From IMG/VR virus record IMGVR_UViG_3300017770_000049, positions 1 through 37,436 of that record: a stretch of 37,436 nucleotides of DNA; one strand, 5' to 3'. This DNA is from a virus. The notes under the pieces are model-generated. The model ran no database searches. It saw only the letters and a list, made by a program, of their open reading frames with translations, and had not been told where the DNA came from. The position numbers and the translations under genes were made by a program. Of this stretch, positions 8,152 through 15,973 are shown in pieces (within the stretch, counting starts at the first letter, position 1; every line of letters starts with the position of its first letter).

Positions 8152-9728
8152 TTGTTGGGTCTTTGTACTAAGCCACCTTGGTTAAACCGTAGTTTCTGCT
8201 TTTTAGGATCTAGCTTTAAATCTTTAATATTAATAGATTTACCTTGTAGAATTTTAGGTTTTTTAGCTCTACTCTTTGCTTCTTTTACTCTTCTAGCTAA
8301 GTCTCCTCTAGGGAAACGATCAGCCATTACCTGATCTCTATAACTTACTACTTCATCAGGTTTATAGTTTAAATCTTTTTTGCCTATCTTTATTTGATCG
8401 CCTAGTTCATCTTTTAATTGCTTAAGTGCTTTATCAAAAGCGGTAACATATGTATTGTAGAAACCTGAACCTTTTTTTATAGCACTCTCATATTCTTTTG
8501 AACCTTTCGAGAAGCGTTTTTCTGCAAGCTTTTCAATAGGTGGTAATACAATTTCATCAACATTATTAGCTTTAGCATCTGCAATAATAGATTGCAATAA
8601 GACTCTTACAGAATCTGTAAGCTTAGGTAAGGGAGTGTCTTTTTTAGAGGTAGCCATTCGACTATTGTTTATAACTTCTCCTGCCCCTGACACGATACTC
8701 TGTAATACATCAGATCTATCGGGGAAATCAAATACATTAAGTTTTTTAGCGGCTAACACATCAAAATACATTCGGAGTGTAAGAGGGGATGTTACATCAT
8801 AAAATTTATTAGCGGTGTCAGGTGCATTTTCACCTAATATTTTTTTAAGTTTTTCTGACTTTTCTACCTCTGTAAGTTTTTTGTCTGTCATTATAGGTAT
8901 ATATTTGTCAAATACGTAATCTTCAAATTCTTCAAATAAGTCTCCGGGTTGTGCAAACTCTCTGTTAAAGGCTATATCATCTATATCGGATTCAAATTGT
9001 TTTCTATATTTTTGTATAGATTCTGCTTTAGTTTTTTCAGGGTTGTCTACCATTTTTTGAATTACATCAGATTGAAGTTCTTCTATTAAAAGGTAATCAG
9101 CATCTTCATCGAATCTTATATTAGAAAGTTTTTCTGCGTCTTTATACGAAGGCGTTTGTTCTTGTCTATAGCTATACCTAGCATGTGCTAGTGTAGAAGG
9201 TCCATGATGCGTCATTAAACCTAAGTCTTTTTGTATAACATCAATGCCTATTTCCTGATAACCTATATCTAAATCTTCTAGGTCTGTCTGTCTTTGCGTA
9301 CCTCTATATTTAGGTGCTTTTTTTAAAGCTTGTATCTTTAGTGGATCTAATTCAAAAGCTCCACTTATCACATCCTTAGTATACTTTTCTTCAGGTTCTA
9401 ATCCAAACTGCCTAAAGTCTAATTCTCCTTGAGAAACTTTAGGTGCACGTTTACGCACAAACGCTTCTATGTTCTGACCTTTAGTACCCTTTTTACCTAT
9501 AGGTGCTTCCTGTATAGCGGATTCTAAAGGACTATAAAATTCTGCAACTACAGTATCTTCTAAACCAACCATATCCCAAGTAAGTTTTTCATCATCTTCA
9601 GACAGCTTTACAGGATCTCTTTTACCTTCTTTAAACAGAGGATTATACTTAGGATTATCAATAGCGCCCGAAGGCATACCAAATGCATTCTTGAGTTCTT
9701 TAGATATAAGCCTACTGATTGATGACAT
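8148..9728 (-). CDS. Protein resembling a domain of phage large polyvalent proteins
   Basis: This 526-residue protein lies between portal and scaffold genes. The stretch with STLAHARYSYR followed by YLLIEELQSDVIQ, and a later segment KGSGFYNTYVTAFDKALKQL, match the pattern (HARxS ... IEEIQSDxxQ ... GxxxxYDKxLxKxLKxL) that I know from large polyvalent proteins of other phages, where it lies among domains thought to be injected into the host. Here it stands alone as a head-operon gene. The biochemical function of that domain is not established. The C-terminus ends in a basic tail with NQGGLVQRPNK. The start overlaps the portal stop as TAATG, which implies coupled translation. Confidence 0.5.
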   Translation of the reverse strand: MSSISRLISKELKNAFGMPSGAIDNPKYNPLFKEGKRDPVKLSEDDEKLTWDMVGLEDTVVAEFYSPLESAIQEAPIGKKGTKGQNIEAFVRKRAPKVSQGELDFRQFGLEPEEKYTKDVISGAFELDPLKIQALKKAPKYRGTQRQTDLEDLDIGYQEIGIDVIQKDLGLMTHHGPSTLAHARYSYRQEQTPSYKDAEKLSNIRFDEDADYLLIEELQSDVIQKMVDNPEKTKAESIQKYRKQFESDIDDIAFNREFAQPGDLFEEFEDYVFDKYIPIMTDKKLTEVEKSEKLKKILGENAPDTANKFYDVTSPLTLRMYFDVLAAKKLNVFDFPDRSDVLQSIVSGAGEVINNSRMATSKKDTPLPKLTDSVRVLLQSIIADAKANNVDEIVLPPIEKLAEKRFSKGSKEYESAIKKGSGFYNTYVTAFDKALKQLKDELGDQIKIGKKDLNYKPDEVVSYRDQVMADRFPRGDLARRVKEAKSRAKKPKILQGKSINIKDLKLDPKKQKLRFNQGGLVQRPNK

Positions 9729-11878
9729 TACTGTACGTTCCCGCTAAAGCCTTGTTCACCCGGCGCTGCTGCACCACCAATACCAATGTTACCGCCGCCG
9801 CCGCCACTCATATCTGCTGCGCCTTGGGGTGGTGCACCTTCAGGGGCCGCTTGAGGAGCCGCACCTCCTTCAGGACTAGGAACCCCTTGAGGGGGCTGTT
9901 GTGGCGCTGTGAACCCTTTTAGAATCTCTGCTTGGATAGCTGCGTCTTGCATAGAGTTAGTAACCTTATCAGGGTCAAGATCCATGCTGATGGCAATCTC
10001 ACGAATGATGTAATCCATCTTAGCAAACGGTGCCAGTGTTGGGTTCTGTGCCACCTGTAAGAACTGCATCAGACGTTGTGAGCGTACCTCATTAGCCATT
10101 AAGCTTTCAGTACCCTGAGATTTTACTTCTAAGTCACCTTTAATTTCAGGATCGTAATCAAACTGCATGTTAAAATTAAAGAAAGCTTTACCTAAAGGGC
10201 TAAGCAGATAGTCATCTACGTTCTTGATTACATTCCGTATAGAGCCGTTGGCTGCACCCATAAGCATGCTAATGCCACTAGCAGTACGACCAACACCCGT
10301 AACGCCTGTTTGACCATGTGCGAAAGATGGGAATCCAGTTGACTCATCTGCTAATACTCTTGCTTTATCAAATAGTTGCATGTTTTCGCCAGCGACATTG
10401 GGAAACTTGGTCCCAAAAATGCCTTGACCCGGAGCACCCCCCTGTCTCCGAAACACCTTGCCCGGGTACACAGACATATCCTGTCCCGGCACTAAGTTAG
10501 TTTCATCAACTTCAATTAACAAGTTACCCGAAAGTACTGCATTATCTACTGCCATACGCATAAACCCATTCATAAGGGTCTGTGTATCATCCATATTCTC
10601 CGCAATGCCTACCCCAAAGAATGAGTAGGGATTAACTTCGTAGGGTACAGCATAGTAAGGAATCAGTGCAGGTTTAAATGGATTCATAACCAAACGTAGT
10701 ACTTGTCCGTTACATACCCAAATGTTTACGTTGAGTTGGTCTGAATCTTTTAACTCTTTAGGGATATCTATGTCATACCCTTCTAAAATATCTTTATCAA
10801 CAAAACCCCAGAACTCAAACACTTCATAACGCTCTGCTTTACTGCTTTGCTTATCGTCTTCCATCTCCTGTTCCCACCACTTTTTGTCGTAGGATTCACC
10901 TAAGTTAAGTGCGATATCAATGGTATTGTCACGAAAGAAAGGACGCCCCTTTAAAGCACGTAGTTGTGAGCGAGACATCTTATGACGTTCAACGATGTAT
11001 TCTGCCTCATCCATGTTTGCAGCATCAGGATCTGGATAGAAGTTCCAGATAGAAACATGACTTGTAGACGGTACTGTTTTAATTACAGGAGAATACTCAC
11101 CGTCCTCACCCCAATTAGCATACTCTTTATTTACAGCAAAAGGCCCTTTCATAATACCTGTACCAAAAAGAGCTAGTTCAAAAGAACTAAGGCGAAGCTG
11201 TTTATTGGCTCCGCTTTCTTCTAGTTGATCATGAATTTTCTTTTGCATCTTCTTAGCTGCCACTTGCGCAGGAAAGAAAGTAACACTAGTAGGTAACGTA
11301 CCTGCACCCTCAACTAACTTATCTTCTACAGGAGCCAGTTTGTTTTTCATACCCGCCAAACGCTCTTGTAAATCGTTAAGAGTTTCACCGGGCTGTAGTT
11401 TTTCCTCGCTACTAAAAGGTGTAGTCATAGGAGAAAAAGTAGTATTCATTTCCTCTTTAGCTTGATCTGCTTGAGGATTAGCATCAAAGTGCACAGCTTC
11501 AGTCACACCTTCAGGCAGTGTTGTAGGGTCTACTGTAATAGGAAACTTTGAGTTACCAAACAGTACGTCTATAACTTGACCGTATGCAGCTAGTGTTTTT
11601 GTCTTAGTAACTTTAACAAAAATGCGAGAACGCTCTGCTTCTGTGAATTGAACATCAGAACTATACATACCACGATAGTTACGATAAGCCCGCATCCAAC
11701 GCTCTTCATCAACAAGTCTAGCATCCTCTGCTTTTTTATAACGCTCACTAACGAAACCAGTAATAGTTCCTACTTTCTCGTCAAAAAGTGTATCAGTATT
11801 TGATACATCTTTAATGAACGATGATGTAGAGGATTCAATGTTTTCCTCGTAGGTATCGTCAAAATCTTTAGGGTCCAT
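9728..11878 (-). CDS. Portal protein
   Basis: This 716-residue protein is close in length to P22-type portals (about 725). The N-terminal part has WMRAYRNYRGMYSS and the wing-like segment VTKTKTLAAYGQVIDVLFGN. The centre has SHVSIWNFYPDPDAANMDEAEYIVE, a pattern typical of portals, and YYAVPYEVNPYSFFGVGIAE with MDDTQTLMNGFMRMAVDN, which fits the portal stem and crown. The last 70 residues are rich in Pro, Gly, Gln and Ala, so the C-terminus is probably flexible. It follows the terminase large subunit by 2 bp, the standard order. The portal ring is the DNA entry and exit channel of the head. Confidence 0.88.
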   Translation of the reverse strand: MDPKDFDDTYEENIESSTSSFIKDVSNTDTLFDEKVGTITGFVSERYKKAEDARLVDEERWMRAYRNYRGMYSSDVQFTEAERSRIFVKVTKTKTLAAYGQVIDVLFGNSKFPITVDPTTLPEGVTEAVHFDANPQADQAKEEMNTTFSPMTTPFSSEEKLQPGETLNDLQERLAGMKNKLAPVEDKLVEGAGTLPTSVTFFPAQVAAKKMQKKIHDQLEESGANKQLRLSSFELALFGTGIMKGPFAVNKEYANWGEDGEYSPVIKTVPSTSHVSIWNFYPDPDAANMDEAEYIVERHKMSRSQLRALKGRPFFRDNTIDIALNLGESYDKKWWEQEMEDDKQSSKAERYEVFEFWGFVDKDILEGYDIDIPKELKDSDQLNVNIWVCNGQVLRLVMNPFKPALIPYYAVPYEVNPYSFFGVGIAENMDDTQTLMNGFMRMAVDNAVLSGNLLIEVDETNLVPGQDMSVYPGKVFRRQGGAPGQGIFGTKFPNVAGENMQLFDKARVLADESTGFPSFAHGQTGVTGVGRTASGISMLMGAANGSIRNVIKNVDDYLLSPLGKAFFNFNMQFDYDPEIKGDLEVKSQGTESLMANEVRSQRLMQFLQVAQNPTLAPFAKMDYIIREIAISMDLDPDKVTNSMQDAAIQAEILKGFTAPQQPPQGVPSPEGGAAPQAAPEGAPPQGAADMSGGGGGNIGIGGAAAPGEQGFSGNVQ

Positions 11879-11880
11879 AC

Positions 11881-13470
11881 TTAATATCCAAATGTTGGGT
11901 CAGATGCTTGAAAACCTGATCGTGATGTTGCAGGATTATAATCCCATAAGGAACTTCTTGGGCGTGTCATTATACCGTATCGCAAAGCATCATACAAGTG
12001 ATCCTCTGCGTTTGTATCTACATCCTCTAGGTTTCTTTTGTCTAGAGGAATACTGGGTATCTGGGCTATAGTATGAGTGCAGGTGGAAAAGAACACGAGT
12101 TGGGATTCTTCAGTGAACTCGTCCACCTGCAAACGGCGATGTATCTCGTTCTTACCTGCTACCCTTGAACCACGAGAACGATCTGAGGGCCTCCAGCGAC
12201 ATCCCTTCATGTTCATTTGTTCTGCTAGTGATGGGCCAGTATCACCTCTTTTATGCCAGAGGGACGAGTCAAGTACGCCGTATCTTATAGTTCCATCATC
12301 TTCTTCTGCTTCTAGTATCATATCAGCTAAATCTGTAGCTGTGACTTTAGTTACGTACATCTCTCTGTACACTACTAGTTGTTCGGAAGGAGTAACAGCA
12401 AACCATAAAACCCCTGTCCAACTTCCATAACCGTAGTCGCATGATCTAAACTTAGTCCAGCTTCTAGGTATATCGTAGTTATCTACTACATGTATCTTTC
12501 TATTAAACTCAGGAAACGCTGCTCCTTCATTTACATCCCAGTCACCTTCTAGTAATTGCTTTCTCTGATGATCAGGCAAAGATAAAAGCATTGCCTCGTA
12601 ATCACCGCTGTCAGCTAAGTAAGGATTATCAAACAAACTGGCAGGAATAAATCGTCTTTTAAATAAAGGCTCACCTTCTTTGGAGTGACCCCTAGGAAAC
12701 TCTAGCCTATTACCTGTTTCTATATTGGTAGCCCAAAAAGGTGTGTTAGGCTTGGCAGGATCAATGAACATCTTCTTGACCCATGAGTGGCCGCTGCCGC
12801 CGGGGTTAGTTGTTGCTCTCATGTACAAACTCAAGTTAGGCGAAGCTGTACGTAAACGTGAACGCATATAATCCCATGCAAAAGGACTAGACCACTGAGT
12901 AAGTTCGTCAAATGCTATGTAGTTAAATGCCTGACCTTGATACCGCATAACATCAGTATCTCTATCTAGATAAGACATCCAAAGCTTACCACCTCTAGGT
13001 GTAGTCCATTGACTCTTACGTTCAGACCACTTGATCCCCGGAATAGCTTTAGGATAAAGTTCCTGACTTTTTTGTATAAGCTCACGCAACTCTTCTGTTG
13101 TGTGACGTACAAGTAACCCACTAAAGTCAGGGTCATTCAAACTACGTAAAGGATCTGCTAGAGTTGCGTAACTCTTACCGCCACCTGCTGCCCCACCATA
13201 TAAGACCTCACGCTCACTAGAAGCTAGGTACTGAGTCTGAGGGCCGGGATTAGGCTTAAATACTACGTTCTGTGCTACCTCTTCATCATAAGGTGCGGAT
13301 ATTACTGTTGCAGGTACTGTTTCCTGTACAGAATCATCCTTATTCTTGGATGTAGGTGTGGTAGCCGACCCTTTCTTTTTCAAGCGTTTCGTACTGCTGG
13401 ATCGCTTTTTTGTACCTTTGGGCAAGCTTGCGCTTAATTTGAGCAACTGATTTACGTCTTCTTTCGACAT
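11881..13470 (-). CDS. terL: Terminase large subunit
   Basis: The 529-residue product is the packaging motor ATPase and nuclease. Walker A is GGAAGGGKS at residues 92-100. Walker B is YIAFDEL at 184-190. The coupling motif ATTNPGG is at 219-225. The nuclease part has acidic residues in SCDYGYG (D345) and VLDSS (D401), with a late EDHLYDALRYG. Residues 15-50 are low-complexity and basic (KKRSSSTKRLKKKGS). The start at 13470 overlaps the preceding gene by 131 nt in another frame; no internal Met lies before Walker A, so this is the only ATG that keeps the ATPase whole. A later GTG or TTG start is possible. Confidence 0.92.
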   Translation of the reverse strand: MSKEDVNQLLKLSASLPKGTKKRSSSTKRLKKKGSATTPTSKNKDDSVQETVPATVISAPYDEEVAQNVVFKPNPGPQTQYLASSEREVLYGGAAGGGKSYATLADPLRSLNDPDFSGLLVRHTTEELRELIQKSQELYPKAIPGIKWSERKSQWTTPRGGKLWMSYLDRDTDVMRYQGQAFNYIAFDELTQWSSPFAWDYMRSRLRTASPNLSLYMRATTNPGGSGHSWVKKMFIDPAKPNTPFWATNIETGNRLEFPRGHSKEGEPLFKRRFIPASLFDNPYLADSGDYEAMLLSLPDHQRKQLLEGDWDVNEGAAFPEFNRKIHVVDNYDIPRSWTKFRSCDYGYGSWTGVLWFAVTPSEQLVVYREMYVTKVTATDLADMILEAEEDDGTIRYGVLDSSLWHKRGDTGPSLAEQMNMKGCRWRPSDRSRGSRVAGKNEIHRRLQVDEFTEESQLVFFSTCTHTIAQIPSIPLDKRNLEDVDTNAEDHLYDALRYGIMTRPRSSLWDYNPATSRSGFQASDPTFGY

Positions 13471-13759
13471 CTATTCTCTTCTTTAATCCCATATGAGAAA
13501 TGTATCTACCCGACTGTGTAGATAGCCATGCAGATACTTCTCTATAACTATACTGCTTTACATGTTTCTTTGCAAGCTCTAATAGTTCTAGCTCTTTAAC
13601 TATAGGAATCAACCAAGAATCATCTTCAGGGTCTATCTCATAACCAAAAGGAACATATTGTTTAGTTAATCTAGGGATCTTTTCCCATTGTCTTTTCTTA
13701 AAGTCAGGCTTAGGTAACATCCAATAACCTAAGTCTTCCTTCTTAGTGTACTTAGCCAT
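13340..13759 (-). CDS. Unknown basic protein between the terminase subunits
   Basis: The product has 139 residues from the ATG at 13759. It is basic, with a possible helix-turn-helix (SYREVSAWLSTQSGRYISHM) and a C-terminal long basic helix (ERRRKSVAQIKRKLAQRYKK) that looks like a coiled coil. It overlaps the terminase small subunit stop by 8 nt and the terL start by 131 nt. The position between terS and terL and the DNA-binding look suggest a role in packaging, perhaps as an accessory to the small subunit, but no family is recognised. Confidence 0.6.
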   Translation of the reverse strand: MAKYTKKEDLGYWMLPKPDFKKRQWEKIPRLTKQYVPFGYEIDPEDDSWLIPIVKELELLELAKKHVKQYSYREVSAWLSTQSGRYISHMGLKKRIDVERRRKSVAQIKRKLAQRYKKAIQQYETLEKERVGYHTYIQE

Positions 13760-14120
13760 CGTCACTTTCTTTAGGCGGTAGAATAAACAGACCACCAGAG
13801 CTTTCTACAGAAACACGTTCTGTCTTAACAACACCAGCACGATCTAATACTTGACCTGCAGCTACCATCTTTTCCTTAATCCCTAACTGGGTAGGATCAT
13901 CCAAAGCACTTGAATAAGCAAAAGCCGCTTTAGGACCCAAGCGAGACATATACGTTTTAGTTGCGTCAAATATCTCATCCTTTAAAGATTCAACAATCAT
14001 ACGAGTAGGAGTATTCTCACTGTAACCCGCTAACTTCTTAGCACGTACTACATCACCTGAAGCCTCTTCAAAGAGAACTTCCATAAATCTTTGTTGATTC
14101 TCTGTAAGTGTACGAGTCAT
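13752..14120 (-). CDS. terS: Terminase small subunit
   Basis: This 122-residue protein has the N-terminal helix-turn-helix look of small terminase subunits: LTENQQRFMEVLFEEASGDVVRAKKLAGYSEN, which matches the 'a new crop of cells gets AA-x-x-A-GYS' style of DNA-binding domain seen in phage terminase small subunits. A helical oligomerisation part follows (KEKMVAAGQVLDRAGVVK) and then a short tail. It starts with ATGA overlap with the upstream gene. It lies one gene before terL. The role is recognition of the packaging site on phage DNA. Confidence 0.75.
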   Translation of the reverse strand: MTRTLTENQQRFMEVLFEEASGDVVRAKKLAGYSENTPTRMIVESLKDEIFDATKTYMSRLGPKAAFAYSSALDDPTQLGIKEKMVAAGQVLDRAGVVKTERVSVESSGGLFILPPKESDDG

Positions 14121-14377
14121 GTTATCTTCCTATGCGGTTTTACTTTGGCTCTAACTTTCTTAGGTTGAGCCACAAACTGCTTACCCGCCTTAGTGCCTTT
14201 TCGTTTTGCTCGTGATGTAGCGGCATACTCAGAAGCACTAAGAGACTTAATAGCCTTCTCAGGTAGATACCTTTCGCCTGTAGCCTTGGGACCTTGCGTC
14301 GATGGCTTACCACTTTTGGTCCCCCACTTCTGCTTAGTCCAAGACTTCAAGCTCTTCTGTGATTTAGATAAAGTCAC
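14117..14377 (-). CDS. Small basic phage protein (DUF5872-like)
   Basis: The product has 86 residues and is very basic. The pattern KSWTKQKWGTKSGKPSTQG, then GERYLPEKAIKSLSASEYAA and RAKRKGTKAGKQF, is common to small proteins of marine myo- and podoviruses and resembles DUF5872. The start is GTG at 14377, overlapping the preceding stop as TAGTG; a GGAGG site 9 nt upstream supports it. Function unknown; charge suggests nucleic acid contact. Confidence 0.6.
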   Translation of the reverse strand: MTLSKSQKSLKSWTKQKWGTKSGKPSTQGPKATGERYLPEKAIKSLSASEYAATSRAKRKGTKAGKQFVAQPKKVRAKVKPHRKIT

Positions 14378-14559
14378 TAGGTGTAACCTCCACCTTTAGC
14401 TTTGTACTGCTTAGCGACCATCTGAGCTTTCCGGGCGCTCCATTGTCCGGGCTTTCCACCCTTCCCGCCAGCTTTGACGGAAGCAACGAGGCGCTTACGC
14501 ATACTAGGCTTAGTATAATTACCCGCTGCATTAACCGTAGACTTTTTGCCTGATTTCAC
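14377..14559 (-). CDS. Small basic conserved phage protein
   Basis: The product has 60 residues if it starts at the GTG at 14559, which has GGGGA about 9 nt upstream and gives the N-terminus usual for this family (KSTVNAAGNYTKP). An ATG at 14580 (67 residues) and a GTG at 14595 (72 residues) are alternatives in the same frame. The pattern NYTKPSMRKRLVASVKAGGKGGKPGQWSARKAQ is widespread in marine phages with no known function. Its 5' end overlaps the DUF1127-like gene in another frame. Confidence 0.6.
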   Translation of the reverse strand: MKSGKKSTVNAAGNYTKPSMRKRLVASVKAGGKGGKPGQWSARKAQMVAKQYKAKGGGYT

Positions 14560-14671
14560 CTCTACTGATCCCCATATCATGCAGTTCTTTGTCACTCAAA
14601 TTCATGAGTATCCAATAGTCTGCTCTTCGTTGTTGATTCTCTTGGAACTTCTTTAAAATATTCTTGAACAT
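14531..14671 (-). CDS. DUF1127-like small protein
   Basis: This 46-residue frame starts at ATG 14671, 7 nt after AGGAG, and stops at 14531. The C-terminal part YWILMNLSDKELHDMGISRG followed by EIRQ matches the DUF1127 pattern (xxLxxLSDxELxDIGISRxxI), a small Arg-rich family common in alphaproteobacteria, where members have been linked to phosphate/carbon control and small-RNA binding. Here it is the first gene after the promoter at 14718. Its end overlaps the next gene in another frame. In a phage it could be a host-derived regulator. It is short but has both motif and ribosome site. Confidence 0.65.
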   Translation of the reverse strand: MFKNILKKFQENQQRRADYWILMNLSDKELHDMGISRGEIRQKVYG

Positions 14672-14717
14672 AGCACTACTCCTTTTGTCTTGTGCAGGAA
14701 TAGTTTTACCATATTTA

Positions 14718-14746
14718 GTTATATCATACTATAGATAAGATTGCAA
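14718..14746 (-). promoter_or_regulatory. Leftward sigma70-like promoter before the DUF1127/terminase block
   Basis: Read leftward, -35 TTGCAA (14741-14746; 4 of 6 to consensus) and -10 TATAAC (14718-14723, followed by T) are 17 bp apart. The predicted start is near 14711, about 40 nt before the DUF1127-like ATG. The site is in the 80-bp gap behind the 123-residue gene. Confidence 0.65.
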
Positions 14747-14751
14747 CCCCG

Positions 14752-15123
14752 TTATGATCTCCTTGCAGGGTCAAAGTATTCTTCCACAGAAACAAGTACT
14801 TCCATAGTATTAGTAGTTTCACCATATACCAAAATCTTATCGCCTGAGTGTAAGTTAAAGTATCCACCATTAACTAAGTTAATCACAGAATGTCCTGCCA
14901 TACTAAGTCCATTAGCTATATAATGATACTCGTTATCGTCAGCATGGTAAAACTGCACATATACTTTCTTAGTAGAAGTAGAACTATTGCTAATATGTAA
15001 ATACCTAGTAATAGCACTAAAGTTAGCAGGGCAGGTATACACAGCAGTAGCACTAGCATCTGCCGAAGTAGATGCAATAGTGTACCCTTGCGTATGAAAC
15101 TTAGACTTAGTTAGATCTGGCAT
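14752..15123 (-). CDS. Unknown small protein, probably virion-associated
   Basis: The product has 123 residues and an all-beta look: alternating polar and hydrophobic residues with ITRYLHISNSSTSTKKVYVQ, YHYIANGLSMAGHSVINL and a GDKILVYGE segment. Similar proteins near terminase genes in phages are taken to be head or tail decoration or adaptor proteins. No catalytic motif is visible. It shares its position with other late genes and is followed by a promoter, so it may be the last gene of its own transcript. Confidence 0.45.
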   Translation of the reverse strand: MPDLTKSKFHTQGYTIASTSADASATAVYTCPANFSAITRYLHISNSSTSTKKVYVQFYHADDNEYHYIANGLSMAGHSVINLVNGGYFNLHSGDKILVYGETTNTMEVLVSVEEYFDPARRS

Positions 15124-15708
15124 TTATCCAGCACCTGCACCACGCTTATAACGTGAGCGTTTCTCTGATTCTTTCTTTGCTCGTGCTTTGATTTCAGAAA
15201 CACTTGTGCGTTCTTTAAGGGCATCGTAAATAGCTTTACCCGGAACAGGTTTGGTGTAAGGCTTAGCATCCGTACCCAACTGCTCTCGTGCACGTTTAGT
15301 TGCGGCATCAATCTCTGCTTTATTAAAGACATCACTAAGAGTTTTATCTGTACCCGGAAGAAGATAGTCTGTTTCTATTGGGTTTCTTTTACGTAAAGGA
15401 GGTGCACCTTTAGGCTGTTTAGGCCGCTGTGATCGTGGATCTACAGGACGTTTAGGTGGACGTTTTGAACCGGGAACCGAAGGCTTCTTGGGCGGTGCTG
15501 TACCAGCAGAGGCACCAAGGTTTTTACCTTTAGCATTAGCCCAAGCAGTTAAAGCAGAACCTTTAAACTTACCTTTGTTTTTCTTTTTCCACGCATCTAG
15601 TGTTTCTCTAGTTACAGCTAAAGCTTTCTTACCATTCTTATCTGTGTAGTACAGAGATCCTGCTTTTCGTGCAGCAGAGATACTTTTATAATCTTTATAA
15701 CTAGCCAT
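15124..15708 (-). CDS. Unknown basic protein with proline-rich middle
   Basis: The product has 194 residues. The first 60 (YKSISAARKAGSLYYTDKNG, then KKALAVTRETLDAW) resemble a short domain that recurs in marine phage proteins. Residues 65-110 are a Lys/Arg/Pro linker (PPKKPSVPGSKRPPKRP). The C-terminal part is helical and charged. High positive charge suggests contact with packaged DNA or RNA, an inference only. It stops right before the 123-residue gene. Confidence 0.5.
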   Translation of the reverse strand: MASYKDYKSISAARKAGSLYYTDKNGKKALAVTRETLDAWKKKNKGKFKGSALTAWANAKGKNLGASAGTAPPKKPSVPGSKRPPKRPVDPRSQRPKQPKGAPPLRKRNPIETDYLLPGTDKTLSDVFNKAEIDAATKRAREQLGTDAKPYTKPVPGKAIYDALKERTSVSEIKARAKKESEKRSRYKRGAGAG

Positions 15709-15712
15709 AAAT

Positions 15713-15970
15713 TTAACCCTTTTTAATTCCTGTGTTCATAGCACCAGTAGATTTAACCATGCCACCTTGATTATACATAGCTACTTTACCACCTTTAGCG
15801 TAAGCTTTCTTTTTCATCATAGCCCCGCCTTTAGCATAACCTTTTTTCTTAGTCATGCCACCCTTATTCATTTTACCTTTACCATCTGCTGCATAAAAAG
15901 GAACAGTGTCACCTGTTTTGTTTTTAACCATTTTAAGACCGCCTTGGGCATATCCTTTTTTCTTCATCAT
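15713..15970 (-). CDS. Small repetitive GG-tag protein
   Basis: This 85-residue protein is built from copies of a short unit: KKKGYAQGG, KMNKGGMTKK, KKKGYAKGG, KKKAYAKGG and YNQGGMVK. About a quarter of the residues are Lys and a fifth Gly. Similar small proteins occur in many marine phages without known function. The same YxxGG and NQGGxV units appear at the ends of the larger proteins encoded at 6393-7970 and 8148-9728. The start has two consecutive ATG codons after a GAGGGA site. Confidence 0.6.
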   Translation of the reverse strand: MMKKKGYAQGGLKMVKNKTGDTVPFYAADGKGKMNKGGMTKKKGYAKGGAMMKKKAYAKGGKVAMYNQGGMVKSTGAMNTGIKKG

Positions 15971-15973
15971 TGT

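Noticed and set aside
8890-8925. TTGACA ... TATAAT inside the 8148 gene, leftward
   Set aside because: The two boxes are only 10 bp apart, too close for a sigma70 promoter.
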